Counted from the stretch's first letter, positions 17,474 to 27,037 are shown. The stretch: DNA of 64,000 bases from Halobacillus halophilus DSM 2266 (GCF_000284515.1 NC_017668.1:310001-374000); one strand, 5' to 3'. The notes: generated from the sequence alone by a model not told the origin. Translations and numbers: made by a program.

Positions 17474-18332
17474 ATTCGATTGAATGTTCCCAAAGAAACT
17501 CCCCAAGCACGCGATCTACTTCGGGATGCTCGTGCAAACCGGAATGGGTGGCGGATTGACCAAATACAATTTCTTCTCTGTAACTGCCAAAAGGCACAAT
17601 GGATTTCATCCCTTTTACACTTGAAGCATGGACAAGCCCGTCCCAATGGTCGCTATCCTCTTCTGAGGAATTAATAACACCTGCTATTACAAGGGTATCT
17701 ACACCTTTAGGGAAGAATTCCCTTCTAAGGATCATAGATTTCAAAGCGTCAGATTCCGGTTTTAGATCGTTAGCGGCCGGACTTGAATGCACTTCAAAGT
17801 AACCTTCTTTTTTAATTCCTTTATAGGGGCTGGCAATAACCGCTAATTTTTGAACAACAGGATATTGACCGTCCTGATAATGAAGCAGAAAGTTGGTGGC
17901 TGCAAGCCCCCCCATGGAATGGCCCACTAGATTAATCTGCTGAATACCATGCCGCTTTTTTAATCGGTGAATGACTTCTTGGAGCCATACAGTTTGTTGC
18001 TTTAAGCTGGCACGATCATTCTCAAAAAGAACCTGGATGAATGGTTCCATGTTAGGCGGAAGGCTTCCTCTTAAGGTTACGTGTCCTTGTCGGGATACAT
18101 AAGCTACCATCCGCTTGGAACCCACATTTTGCTGCTCTAGACGATTCATCATCGTATTGAAGGTTCCTGGGCCTCCTTTAAAACCGTGTATGAAAACGGT
18201 AGGGGTAATTTCTCCGTTTTTTTCTGAACTTGTCGGTTTAGAATTCGTTAAAAATATAAAAATCCCTAGAAGAAGGGAAGAAAGAAGAATGAGGGTGAAT
18301 TTCTTTTTATTACTGAAGACATTCATGAACAT
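17472..18332 (-). CDS. Alpha/beta hydrolase, DUF915 family, membrane-anchored or secreted
   Basis: Lipase-like protein of 286 residues. An N-terminal hydrophobic segment (~12-30) looks like a signal anchor. The nucleophile elbow GHSMGG (~135-140) follows TVFIHGFKGGPGT, the oxyanion-region motif of DUF915 proteins. The likely catalytic His is near HSGLHEHP, with an Asp in DHWDGLV. The physiological substrate is unknown. GGAGG lies seven bases before ATG 18332. The gene stands alone, with a shared terminator downstream. Confidence 0.85.
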   Translation of the reverse strand: MFMNVFSNKKKFTLILLSSLLLGIFIFLTNSKPTSSEKNGEITPTVFIHGFKGGPGTFNTMMNRLEQQNVGSKRMVAYVSRQGHVTLRGSLPPNMEPFIQVLFENDRASLKQQTVWLQEVIHRLKKRHGIQQINLVGHSMGGLAATNFLLHYQDGQYPVVQKLAVIASPYKGIKKEGYFEVHSSPAANDLKPESDALKSMILRREFFPKGVDTLVIAGVINSSEEDSDHWDGLVHASSVKGMKSIVPFGSYREEIVFGQSATHSGLHEHPEVDRVLGEFLWEHSIE

Positions 18333-18567
18333 TAAGTTTCCTCCTGAAAATTACTATCGCTGAAATATAATAAAAAAATCATTTAGAGTCAACTATAAAA
18401 ACAGCTTAACTTTAGCATACCCACTGCAGAGAAAGGGGAAACAACACCAAATTCTCCATTCCAAGCGTTTTATGGGTCAGCAGCTAAATAACCTACCGAG
18501 ATGTTTATATTTAACAACAGGAGGGGAAAACTGGAATTATAATCAGCTAGATGAAAGGAGAATACCA

Positions 18568-18993
18568 TTGAATCAAGAAGAACTAAAGAAGAAAATTTAT
18601 AACGTTATGGATCAGCATAAAGTAGGAACACTAGCTACAGTAAAGGATAAAAAACCTCATGCCCGTTACATGACATTTTCAAATGATGAAGATTTCTCAT
18701 TCTTCACACCCACAGATCGCGATACTCATAAAGCGGAGGAAATTGAGGAAAACCCTCATGTTCATATCTTATTAGGCTATGAAGGTGAAGGTTACGGAGA
18801 TACGTATTTAGAAGTACAAGGTCAGGCTAAGATTCGTGATGATCAGAAGATGAAAGACTGGTTATGGAGCGAACAAATGGAGCGCTGGTTCTCAGGAAAA
18901 GGAGATCCGGATTACATCGTTCTTGAGATTATGCCCGAGTCAATCCGCCTAATGAATGCAGACGGAGATACTCCTGAATCACTGGATTTATAA
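18568..18993 (+). CDS. ydaG: General stress protein 26-like, pyridoxamine-phosphate-oxidase-like fold (YdaG)
   Basis: Small split-barrel flavin-binding-type protein of 141 residues with VGTLATVKDKKPHARYM (~20-36) and FFTPTDRDTHKAEEI, close to B. subtilis YdaG. TTG 18568 is chosen because AAAGGAG lies seven bases upstream; an upstream in-frame ATG at 18472 has no site. YdaG belongs to the sigma-B regulon in B. subtilis. A weak sigma-B-like pair (GTTTAT, 14 bases, GGGGAA, ~18502-18527) is present upstream, but the match is partial. Confidence 0.85.
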   Translation: MNQEELKKKIYNVMDQHKVGTLATVKDKKPHARYMTFSNDEDFSFFTPTDRDTHKAEEIEENPHVHILLGYEGEGYGDTYLEVQGQAKIRDDQKMKDWLWSEQMERWFSGKGDPDYIVLEIMPESIRLMNADGDTPESLDL

Positions 18994-19009
18994 TAAGCCG
19001 ACTGATATA

Positions 19010-19046
19010 AAAAGCATTTGAGATTGGTATCTCAAATGCTTTTTTC
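19010..19046 (+). terminator. Intrinsic terminator after ydaG
   Basis: AAAAGCATTTGAGAT-TGGT-ATCTCAAATGCTTTT stem followed by T residues. Confidence 0.9.
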
Positions 19047-19084
19047 TATTTCGATACGTTGTTAATTAACGAGTTATTAAAGTA

Positions 19085-19645
19085 AAGGGCCGGTTACTGT
19101 AAGACTCGGTTTCGAGATATTGTGTGGAGAAAGGGGCTCCAGGGAACGGCTCGCTTTCCGCGGGCATGTGCTGAGCTTCCTCGGGCTTAACAGCCCTGCG
19201 GGATCTCACCGATCATGTTCATCCCGCAGGAGTCTTCACCGTTCCCTTCCGCCCCTTTGCGTTCATGAGAAGCTCAAAATCTTTTATGTAAATGCCTTCA
19301 TATAAGGAAGCGTAACCTCTACGTGCTCAACACTAAATAACGAGTCTGTACAGGGGATAAACACGGTAGTAGAAGCAGGTGAGACGCGTTAAGGTTCCCA
19401 CTTTTTATACTAGCAGGGTCCGTTCACAAAATTATAGTTGGGTTGGAGGGGAAATAGCGAGACTCCTGTGGGAGAAGGATCTAGGTGAGACCCCACAAGG
19501 AGTGAAAACGACTGAGGAGGCTCAGCAGTTCCCCCACAGGAAAGCGAGTTATTTCCCCTCCAACCCTCATGCACCTACTGTAACGGCCCCATTTATCTCG
19601 AAACTGAGTCTTCAACAAAAGGGAGCTTTTCTTTAACTATCAACA
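19085..19645. repeat. Composite intergenic repeat, copy B
   Basis: Ends are AGACTCGGTTTCGAGATA and ATCTCGAAACTGAGTCTT. The type II module (19133-19255) is read on the minus strand and the type I module (19440-19566) on the plus strand. The type I outer stem is nearly perfect (GGGTTGGAGGGGAAAT with ATTTCCCCTCCAACCC). Its type II tip stem differs from the other copies (GGGCT-GTTA-AGCCC). It fills the gap between convergent ydaG and czcD; no gene seen. Confidence 0.88.
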
Positions 19646-19652
19646 TTTAGAA

Positions 19653-20543
19653 TCAGGATGAATCTGGAATAGAGCAGGATTCATCTTCGTATTCGATTTC
19701 AATGGTTACATGCTCAAGAGATATCGTATGAAGAATCTGTTTAATCCTTTCTTTCACATCACAGATTTCCTCTTTCGTTGCATCTTCCGGCACAACTACA
19801 TGAGTGGAGAAGGCGTGGTTCTCACCGTCCATGGACCACAAGTGAGTGTGGTGTGTAGAGTTAATGTTCGGCACGTCATTAATCTTTTGAACGATATCTT
19901 CAAGGCTGATACTCTCCGGCACGCCTTCCAAAAAAAGCCGCATTGTTTTAATGAAATTCTTAATCACGTTGTATAAAATAAATACTGTAATGGCAATGGA
20001 AGCAATAGGATCCAGAATAGGAAGATCCGTAAAAGACATAACGATACTAACAACTAAAACCGCTGCCCAGCCGAGAACATCCTCAAGGAGATGCCAGCTT
20101 ATGACTTTCTGGTTCATTGAGTCGCCTCCGCGGAGCCTGAAAACTGCTGCTCCATTAACGATAATTCCGAGTATAGCGAGAATTATCATCCCCGTTGTAT
20201 TTGGCTGCTCTGGATTGAGAAGTCTTGGTATGGCTTCCGTTAAAATAAATACAGACCCAACAATTAATACGACACTGTTAACAAGAGCAGCTAGTAAAGA
20301 AAAACGCTTATATCCAAATGAGAACTCTTTAGATTGCTCTTTTTGGGAAAATTTTTGGAGAAACCATGCCAGGCCAAGGGATAGAGAATCCCCAAGATCA
20401 TGTAACGCATCGGATAAAATGGCCATACTGTTGGTCATAATTCCCCCGATGATTTCGATAATAGTAAAGAATAAATTTAGAAAAAAAGCAGTTTTAATCT
20501 TTCCTGTGGAAGAATCAATATGATGATGGTGGTGATGTCCCAT
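19653..20543 (-). CDS. czcD: Cation diffusion facilitator, Zn/Co/Cd efflux (CzcD-like)
   Basis: Metal/proton antiporter of 296 residues with six helices and a cytoplasmic C-terminal domain. The paired metal sites are SDALHDLGDS in helix 2 (~43-52) and SWHLLEDVLGW in helix 5 (~148-158), both HxxxD-type. The N-terminus starts with a natural run of six histidines (MGHHHHHH), and the tail has HHTH, so both ends may buffer metal. GGAGG lies eight bases before the ATG. A metal-repressor-type operator is just upstream. Confidence 0.93.
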   Translation of the reverse strand: MGHHHHHHIDSSTGKIKTAFFLNLFFTIIEIIGGIMTNSMAILSDALHDLGDSLSLGLAWFLQKFSQKEQSKEFSFGYKRFSLLAALVNSVVLIVGSVFILTEAIPRLLNPEQPNTTGMIILAILGIIVNGAAVFRLRGGDSMNQKVISWHLLEDVLGWAAVLVVSIVMSFTDLPILDPIASIAITVFILYNVIKNFIKTMRLFLEGVPESISLEDIVQKINDVPNINSTHHTHLWSMDGENHAFSTHVVVPEDATKEEICDVKERIKQILHTISLEHVTIEIEYEDESCSIPDSS

Positions 20544-20562
20544 TAGATAAACCTCCTATTCA

Positions 20563-20588
20563 AGTATATGAATATATGCTCATATATA
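20563..20588. promoter_or_regulatory. ArsR/SmtB-type operator before czcD
   Basis: TATATGAATATATGCTCATATA is an imperfect inverted repeat of the 12-2-12 type used by CzrA/CadC-like metal sensors (ATATGA...TCATAT half-sites). It lies about 20 bases before the czcD ATG, over the probable promoter. No ArsR gene is in the window. Confidence 0.65.
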
Positions 20589-20709
20589 TAATATAAAAAA
20601 GCTGTTAAGATGTGTCAACATGAAAAAATACGAATGAGCTCAACACACCTTACACAGGATGGTCTTAGCGTCCCCTTATTCAGAAAAGGTATGAACAAGG
20701 AATACTATA

Positions 20710-20742
20710 AAAAAAACTCCAGGAAGGCCTGGAGTTTTTTAT
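20710..20742 (-). terminator. Intrinsic terminator after the DUF2254 gene
   Basis: AAACTCCAGG-CCTT-CCTGGAGTTT stem with T8 on the minus strand; A/T tracts on both sides allow use in either direction. Confidence 0.85.
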
Positions 20743-22115
20743 TTTTTTTCTGGATAGAAGCGGCGCTCAATAGCATAGTACCCATAAAGATTATTAGTTG
20801 CAAGAGCGAGTCGCTTAACCTGCTCTAGTAAAAATGTTTTATCAAGCTGATAAACCACTTTCTTCTCAATATGGTCGAGCGTGTTGTAAGCGAACTCCCA
20901 TATGGCCTGATGTTTGGAGGAATCAATGGACTCTGCTACCATAGCTAGGGCCCCAACAATTTCAGTGATGATTAAATGATTATCTCCAGCATAGTGTCGG
21001 ATATAACCAAAACCGCGATAAATATAATATTCAAATGTTTCATTTAAGAGTATAATTCTAACCTGTCCATCACTATCTGTCAGATAAGGTGTGAAGGTAA
21101 TATAGTCTTCAACTGTAAGCATTAATTCAGCCATTTGATGAATTGTGTTTGTTGCAGTTTTGGGGTCATCATTCCCCAGGGACTTTATTCCGATTTCAGC
21201 TAATTTGTGCATTCCCATCTGAATGTCCTGCAGTTCAGTTTCTTTATGACCAATTTTAATCATACCGTAGTAAAGTTCTTCATCCACCAAATCAGCACCC
21301 GGCCCCCAGTAACTGATTAGCTTATTCGTCTCCAAAATATAATCTCCCACTTGTGAGTGGAATTTTAAGATTACATTGTCCTTGCGAGCCTGCTCAATCA
21401 TACTCCTATAGTCTACTAATTGAACATATCCTGACCTTCCTGCTCCTATGCTTTGAGTATTATCTTCGTAATCCTGCAGAAGATCGCCTGCTTGCTTTGT
21501 TCGGAAGGGCTCAAGATCCTCGCTCAAAGTATTGTTGATCATCGCTTTGGAAGATTGTTTCATTGTTTCTGTAATATTGTGGACCTGCATCCATGTCGTG
21601 GCATGGTTAATGAAATAGATAAATGTAAGAGAAGCTATAAAGACTAATACTATCGTGATAATCGGGACGGCTACGAAATATTCGTAAGAAGTGTTCCCAA
21701 TAAATAAAAATACAAGCAGTACGTACACAAAACTTCCATTAAATATGCCAAGCGCGTGCTGGGTTCGTCTATCTGCAACGAAGTTAATCAGCATCCGAGG
21801 TGAAAATTGGCCACTAAAGGTTGTAAGTACAACTAAAAGGGAGTTTAATGTGAAGGCGCTCAGTGTTAATAGACCGCCAATTAACGTGCTGACCAGCATT
21901 CGGGTTATTTCAGCATTAATTCGGAAAGATTGGAATGTGTATTGTTCCAATTCTATAACTAAATCAAGTACAAGGGTAATAGCGACAAAAAGTATCGATG
22001 ACGATATATAGATCAAAGGCATGTACCACAGAGTTGATTGAACTTCTTGCTTTCGCTGCTGTTTAGTCATTTGAAAATATTTCTTAAGAGATACGGGTAA
22101 TATGTCCATCAGCAT
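20739..22115 (-). CDS. DUF2254 membrane protein (first of two in the window)
   Basis: About 458 residues. Four hydrophobic helices lie in the first ~210 residues, with the family hallmark LLVVLTTFSGQFSPRML (~95-111), followed by a long cytoplasmic region with NDPKTATNTIHQM. Function is unknown; the fold suggests an ion or osmotic-stress-related membrane protein, but that is not established. ATG 22115 is chosen because AAAGGAGG lies ten bases upstream; the longer reading to 22283 overlaps the divergent promoter region. A paralog lies at 45469-46791. Confidence 0.87.
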   Translation of the reverse strand: MLMDILPVSLKKYFQMTKQQRKQEVQSTLWYMPLIYISSSILFVAITLVLDLVIELEQYTFQSFRINAEITRMLVSTLIGGLLTLSAFTLNSLLVVLTTFSGQFSPRMLINFVADRRTQHALGIFNGSFVYVLLVFLFIGNTSYEYFVAVPIITIVLVFIASLTFIYFINHATTWMQVHNITETMKQSSKAMINNTLSEDLEPFRTKQAGDLLQDYEDNTQSIGAGRSGYVQLVDYRSMIEQARKDNVILKFHSQVGDYILETNKLISYWGPGADLVDEELYYGMIKIGHKETELQDIQMGMHKLAEIGIKSLGNDDPKTATNTIHQMAELMLTVEDYITFTPYLTDSDGQVRIILLNETFEYYIYRGFGYIRHYAGDNHLIITEIVGALAMVAESIDSSKHQAIWEFAYNTLDHIEKKVVYQLDKTFLLEQVKRLALATNNLYGYYAIERRFYPEKK

Positions 22116-22259
22116 ATGACGTTTTCCTCCTTTGCATATAAGGTACTCATTCCCTGCAAGAACTTGTATTAAAACTGTAAAATTATATTTGAAAAATAAA
22201 AATTTTGTCTTTTCATATACACTTTCGATATAGTGGAGAGAAATAAGTGAAAATAAGAG

Positions 22260-22715
22260 GTGGTTGCACTGAATTGGGTACAAAAAACTTACAAAGATCT
22301 TACAAAAGACGAATTGTACAAGATACTTAAGCTAAGAGTTGAAGTCTTCGTTGTAGAGCAAGAGTGTCCTTATCCTGAGGTCGATGGTCGTGATGAAGAA
22401 TGTACGCATATCTGGTTAGAGGAAAATGGCCAACTCTACGCTTACTGCCGAATCGTTCCCCCTGAGACAGAAGAAGATCATTATGCGATTGGGCGCGTAA
22501 TTGTTAGTAAAGAAAAACGCGGGCAAGGATATGCGAAAGAATTAATGGAAAGAGCTATTATGTTTTTACGTGATGAATGGAAAGTAGAGCAAATTTGGCT
22601 TCATGGACAAGAATATTTAAGGGGTTTTTACAGAGCATTTGGCTTTAGAGAAGTGACTGATGTTTATTTGGAAGATAATATTCCTCATGTAGATATGCTG
22701 CTGGAATTAGAGTAA
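22260..22715 (+). CDS. elaA: GNAT acetyltransferase, ElaA family
   Basis: Acetyl-CoA-dependent N-acetyltransferase of about 151 residues. The ElaA signature is visible: LYKILKLRVEVFVVEQECPYPEVDGRDE (given here as the span ~20-47, key residues FVVEQ, CPYPE and DGRD), then the acetyl-CoA loop RGQGYAKEL (~88-96) and GFYRAFGF. The acceptor is unknown. AAGAGGTGG overlaps the GTG at 22260, and a CTG at 22269 lies at better spacing, so the start is uncertain by three codons. Confidence 0.87.
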   Translation: MVALNWVQKTYKDLTKDELYKILKLRVEVFVVEQECPYPEVDGRDEECTHIWLEENGQLYAYCRIVPPETEEDHYAIGRVIVSKEKRGQGYAKELMERAIMFLRDEWKVEQIWLHGQEYLRGFYRAFGFREVTDVYLEDNIPHVDMLLELE

Positions 22716-22794
22716 GTTTCCAAAGGGTTGCAAAGGTTTAAGAAAGAAAAGAGAGTGGAACATACTACTCCACACAGTAAAATGGAGGTATAAT

Positions 22795-24249
22795 ATGAGT
22801 CCACAAACTTATTTTAAACAATATATTAATGGCGAATGGCGCCCAGGTTCAAGCGAGAAACAGATTGAAAATATAAATCCATATACCGAACAAGCTATTA
22901 TCACAATCCCTTCTGCCAATGAAGATGATTTAAATGAGGCCTACCGATCAGCTGAACAAGCTCAAAAAGACTGGGCAGACTTACTCCCAGCTAAGAAGCA
23001 GGCGTATTTTGACAGTTTGTTATCGGTAGTTAAGGAACGCAAAGATGAAATTATAGACTGGTTGGTGAAGGAAGCAGGAAGCACTTTGGTAAAAGCAGAA
23101 GTGGAATACCAGGCCGCAGTATCCATTATTAAAGAATCTTCCTCTTTTCCTACAAGGATGTCTGGAGAGATCCTTCCTTCTAATACTCCTGGCAAAGAAA
23201 ACCGGGTTTATCGTTATCCGAAAGGAGTCATAGGAGTAATTGGTCCGTGGAATTTTCCATTCCACTTAGCTATGAGGTCGATTGCTCCTGCGATTGCTAC
23301 TGGAAACGCAGTTGTGGCCAAGCCAGCATCAGAATCTCCTGTTACTGCAGGATTACTGATTGCCGATTTATTTGAAGCAGCCGGATTTCCAGCAGGAGTG
23401 CTGAACGTAGTAGTAGGAAGAGGTTCAGAGATCGGGGATGCGTTTGTTACACACCCGGTACCTAAACTGATTTCCTTTACTGGATCAACAGAAGTAGGCA
23501 GTCACATTGGAGAGCTTGCAGGTAAGCACATCAAAGATACGGCACTGGAGCTTGGAGGCAACAATGCTATGATTGTCCTTGATGATGCCGATGTAGAAAA
23601 AGCGGTGGAAGCAGCAGCCTTTGGAAGGTTCCTGCACCAGGGTGAAATTTGCATGTCCATCAATCGCTTGATCGTTCATGAACAGATTCATGATCAATTC
23701 GTGGAAGCATTCAAAGAAAAAGTGGAAACTTTAAAAGTTGGTGACCCATCTGAAAAAGATACAACAGTTGGCCCGTTGATTAACCATGGAGCCATCGAAC
23801 GTATTCAGGAAGATCTGCAGGCTTCCCTTGATCGTGGCGCCACCTTGCTAACAGGTGGTGATGCAGAAGGGAACATCATGCATCCTACTGTACTAACCAA
23901 TGTTACCAATGATATGCCAATTGCAAGCAATGAAGTATTCGGTCCTGTAATTGGAATCATTAAGGTTTCAAGTGAAGAAGAAGCCATTACAGTGGCGAAT
24001 GATACTTCCTATGGCTTAAGTGGGTCGGTATTCACAACGGATGTACACCGCGGTGTTGAAACAGCAAAACAGATTAACACAGGAATGATTCATGTGAATG
24101 ATCAGTCTGTAAACGATGAAGCACATGTAGCCTTCGGCGGTGAGAAAAGTTCCGGACTCGGCCGCTTTGGAGGAGAGTGGGCTCTCGACAAATTTACAAC
24201 GGTAAAATGGATTGGTGTCATGAATGGATATCGCAAATTTCCATTTTAA
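22795..24249 (+). CDS. Aldehyde dehydrogenase family protein (YfmT-like)
   Basis: NAD(P)-dependent aldehyde oxidation, 484 residues. Landmarks are PWNFPFHLA (~149-157), NAVVAKPAS (~168), the Rossmann GSTEVG (~229-234), the catalytic Glu in LELGGNNA (~250-257), the catalytic Cys in QGEICMS (Cys ~285) and EVFGPVIG. It resembles the vanillin/benzaldehyde dehydrogenase branch, though the substrate is not certain. GGAGG is six bases before the ATG. A full sigma-B -35 (AGGTTTAA, 22734-22741) lies upstream, but the matching -10 is poor. Confidence 0.9.
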   Translation: MSPQTYFKQYINGEWRPGSSEKQIENINPYTEQAIITIPSANEDDLNEAYRSAEQAQKDWADLLPAKKQAYFDSLLSVVKERKDEIIDWLVKEAGSTLVKAEVEYQAAVSIIKESSSFPTRMSGEILPSNTPGKENRVYRYPKGVIGVIGPWNFPFHLAMRSIAPAIATGNAVVAKPASESPVTAGLLIADLFEAAGFPAGVLNVVVGRGSEIGDAFVTHPVPKLISFTGSTEVGSHIGELAGKHIKDTALELGGNNAMIVLDDADVEKAVEAAAFGRFLHQGEICMSINRLIVHEQIHDQFVEAFKEKVETLKVGDPSEKDTTVGPLINHGAIERIQEDLQASLDRGATLLTGGDAEGNIMHPTVLTNVTNDMPIASNEVFGPVIGIIKVSSEEEAITVANDTSYGLSGSVFTTDVHRGVETAKQINTGMIHVNDQSVNDEAHVAFGGEKSSGLGRFGGEWALDKFTTVKWIGVMNGYRKFPF

Positions 24250-24257
24250 TAAAGTAA

Positions 24258-24297
24258 ATAAACGCCCTGAGCAAAGAAAAAGCTCAGGGCGTTCTTT
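24258..24297. terminator. Bidirectional terminator between convergent genes
   Basis: AACGCCCTGAGC / GCTCAGGGCGTT stem with T-rich flank, 12 bp, between the aldehyde dehydrogenase and mtnE. Confidence 0.9.
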
Positions 24298-25485
24298 CTA
24301 TACAATATTATTTTTATCAGCGAATTTTTGGAATCTGGATATTGCATCACGCAAGGTTTCTTCAGAGTTGTTCAAACCAATCCGAACGAATCCTTCACCG
24401 TAATCACCAAACCCAATCCCCGGTGCTACAAACAACCCGACTTGCTCGAGCAAAGCATCAGCAAATTCTTCAGAGGAGTAGCCATTCGGGACATGAACCC
24501 ACACAAAGAAAGACCCTTTGCAGGGCTGGAAGCGATAGCCGCTGTTTCGCAGACCCTCAAGTAATAAATCACGTCGTGCTTCATAAGTATCCGTTAGCTC
24601 CTCCACACATTCCTGTGAATCTAAGAGGGCTGTAGCTGAAGCTTCCTGCACAGCTCCGAAAAGGCTCACAAAATAGTGATCCTGGACAAGTTCCAATGCT
24701 TCAACCACACTTTGATTTCCTACGGCAAACGCCACGCGCCACCCTGCCATATTATAAGTCTTCGACATAGTATAAATTTCGACTCCTACATCTTTGGCGC
24801 CGGGAACCTGCATAAAGCTTAAAGGTTTCTCACCATCAAATCCGATTGCCCCATAAGCAAAATCATGGACCACGCAAATATCATTAGCATCCGCGAGTTC
24901 AATGGTTTCTTCAAAAAAAGCTTGGTCAGCCACTGCCGAGGTTGGATTGTTGGGGTAATTGAGAAACATAAGTTTAGCCTGTTTAAGGACCTCTGGATCC
25001 ATCGCGTTATAATCAGGAAGGAAGTTGTTTTTCTCTAGAAGCGGCATAGGTTCCATGACGGCATCAGTCATAGCTACTCCTGACCAATAATCCGGATAGC
25101 CAGGATCAGGGACTAAGGCTGTATCGCCGGGATTCAAGAAGCATTGGCTCAACTCTACCAGTCCGCTTTTACTGCCAAATAGTATAGCTACTTCTGAAGA
25201 GGGATCAAGATCAACATCATATTCTCGTTTGTAATACGTTGCCACAGCTTCTTTCAGAAAATCAAACCCTTGAAAAGGGGGATACATATGGTATTCAGGG
25301 TTTTCGGCTGCTTTTTGCAGTGATTGTACAATATGTTCAGGGGTAGGCTGGTCAGGGTTACCTTGACCAAGATTTAGTACGTCTTCTCCCTTTTGTTGCT
25401 GGAAATCGTTTAATTTCTTTACAAGCTTTGCAAAGAATTGATCTGGTAAACGCTGAATGGCTTCAGATTGCTTATATTGTTTCAT
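24298..25485 (-). CDS. mtnE: PLP-dependent aminotransferase of methionine salvage (MtnE-like)
   Basis: Fold-type I aminotransferase of 395 residues; MtnE converts 2-keto-4-methylthiobutyrate to methionine. It closely resembles B. subtilis MtnE: LNLGQGNPDQPTPEHI (~37-52), LNYPNNPTSA (~175-184), and the PLP lysine in TMSKTYNMAGWRVAF (~237-251). The ATG at 25485 has GAGGTGG six bases upstream; an upstream in-frame start adds residues without a site. It is not beside other mtn genes here, but a nitrilase-family gene linked to MtnE in B. subtilis lies 3 kb away. Confidence 0.85.
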   Translation of the reverse strand: MKQYKQSEAIQRLPDQFFAKLVKKLNDFQQQKGEDVLNLGQGNPDQPTPEHIVQSLQKAAENPEYHMYPPFQGFDFLKEAVATYYKREYDVDLDPSSEVAILFGSKSGLVELSQCFLNPGDTALVPDPGYPDYWSGVAMTDAVMEPMPLLEKNNFLPDYNAMDPEVLKQAKLMFLNYPNNPTSAVADQAFFEETIELADANDICVVHDFAYGAIGFDGEKPLSFMQVPGAKDVGVEIYTMSKTYNMAGWRVAFAVGNQSVVEALELVQDHYFVSLFGAVQEASATALLDSQECVEELTDTYEARRDLLLEGLRNSGYRFQPCKGSFFVWVHVPNGYSSEEFADALLEQVGLFVAPGIGFGDYGEGFVRIGLNNSEETLRDAISRFQKFADKNNIV

Positions 25486-25708
25486 TCTTTTCCACCTCGG
25501 CTTATTATTTGAATACTCTAACAACTGAATAATATGGATAGTGTAACATGTCTTTATCCGGATAGGGAATACTAGGAGCAATATACATTCAGAAAACCAA
25601 ACTAAATCCTACATAGAAACACTTAAATTTAGATTATTTTCAGTCGAAATTTTGCAGGTCGATATTTTTGGGTATGCATAACTAGAAGAGAAAGAAGGAG
25701 TGGTAGAA

Positions 25709-27037
25709 ATGAAAATTGTAATTTTAGGTGGAGACGCAGCAGGAATGAGTGCAGCCATGCAAATTGTACGTAATAGCGAGGGGAATGAAATTGTTGTTTT
25801 TGAAAAAGGAGAGATAACATCTTATGGTCAATGCGGCCTTCCTTATGTTGTAAGCGGCGACGTCAAATCGACAGATGACTTGATTGCCAGGGAGCCCCAG
25901 ACCTTTCGGGATAAGTATGGAATTGATGTACGTACTTCTCATGAGGTTACAACAGTGGACTGTGATCATAAAGTGGTTTATGGCATCGATCATAAAACGA
26001 GCCAAGAGGTTGAGGAGTCTTACGACCGGCTGTTAATTGCTACAGGCGCAAGCCCGATTATACCTCCCTGGGAAGGGCGTCAGCTTGAGGGGATCTTTTC
26101 ATTAAAGACTATACCAGATGTGCAGGCTATTATGGAGGACTTAAACCATTCCATTGAAAAAGTAACGATTATCGGTGGCGGGTATATTGGCTTGGAAATG
26201 GCAGAAAGTCTAGTTACGCTGGGTAAAAAGGTGCGGATTATTGACCGTGGCGCCCAACTCGCAAAGATCTTTGATGAAGATATGGCTGACCTCATCCATG
26301 AAGAAGCAGAACGCCATGGAGTAGAATTGAATTTGGGTGAGTCTGTTGAAGAATTTAGAGGAGATCATCGAGTAGAGTCGATCGTCACAGATAAGGGTGA
26401 GTATGAAACTGATTTTGTACTGGCTGCTACCGGAGTCAATCCTAACACATCCTTCTTAGAAGGAACTGGAATTTCTAAAGGAGTGCAAGATTCGATCAGT
26501 GTCAATGCTTTTATGGAAACAAGTATAATGGACATTTATGCCGCAGGGGACTGCGCAGCGCAGTATCACCGGCTGAAACAGAAACTGGATTATGTACCTT
26601 TAGGAACTCACGCCAATAAACAAGGTCAGGTAGCAGGACTGAATATGGTGAACAAAAGAAAGGCATTTCAAGGTGTGGTTGGCACTTCAATTTTGAAATT
26701 TTTCGACTTAACTCTTGGCCGCACTGGATTATCTGAAAAAGAAGCAGCCAGTGAATATATTCCTTACGATACGATTTCTATTAAATCAACCCATGCAGCC
26801 GGGTATTATTCTAAAGAGGATCCAATGACGCTTAAACTTATTTATAACAAAGAAAGCCGAGAACTGTTAGGCACTCAGATTATAGGCCAGGCCGGTACGG
26901 ACAAGCGGGTCGATGTTATTGCTACCGCCCTTTATCATCATATGACAATTGATGAGCTGGCTGATCTTGATCTTGCCTATGCGCCCCCTTATAACAGTGT
27001 CTGGGATCCTATTCAGCAAGCAGCGCGAAGAGCGTGA
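25709..27037 (+). CDS. CoA-disulfide reductase-like FAD/NAD(P)H oxidoreductase
   Basis: Single-cysteine disulfide-reductase family (CoADR/Nox type), 442 residues. An N-terminal FAD fold (ILGGDAAGMSAA) is followed by the active-site Cys in SYGQCGLPYVVSG (Cys ~43). The NAD(P)H fold IIGGGYIGLEMAE lies near residue 153 and the second FAD motif IYAAGDCA near 276. The C-terminal dimer domain has the Tyr pair common in CoADRs (YYSKEDP, YAPPYNSVWD). It probably keeps low-molecular thiols reduced. AAGGAG lies eight bases before ATG 25709. It is upstream of nos by 80 bases. Confidence 0.85.
   Translation: MKIVILGGDAAGMSAAMQIVRNSEGNEIVVFEKGEITSYGQCGLPYVVSGDVKSTDDLIAREPQTFRDKYGIDVRTSHEVTTVDCDHKVVYGIDHKTSQEVEESYDRLLIATGASPIIPPWEGRQLEGIFSLKTIPDVQAIMEDLNHSIEKVTIIGGGYIGLEMAESLVTLGKKVRIIDRGAQLAKIFDEDMADLIHEEAERHGVELNLGESVEEFRGDHRVESIVTDKGEYETDFVLAATGVNPNTSFLEGTGISKGVQDSISVNAFMETSIMDIYAAGDCAAQYHRLKQKLDYVPLGTHANKQGQVAGLNMVNKRKAFQGVVGTSILKFFDLTLGRTGLSEKEAASEYIPYDTISIKSTHAAGYYSKEDPMTLKLIYNKESRELLGTQIIGQAGTDKRVDVIATALYHHMTIDELADLDLAYAPPYNSVWDPIQQAARRA

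Noticed and set aside
19120-19305. Frames such as MCGERGSRERLAFRG in the repeat elements (also 38533, 38711, 57932, 62474, 62496 and 62751)
   Set aside because: They are translations of the structured repeats. The sequence is conserved as hairpins on both strands, with changes that keep pairing, not as codons.
20610-20828. 72-codon plus-strand frame between czcD and DUF2254
   Set aside because: It reads through a terminator into the antisense of the DUF2254 gene, without a ribosome binding site.
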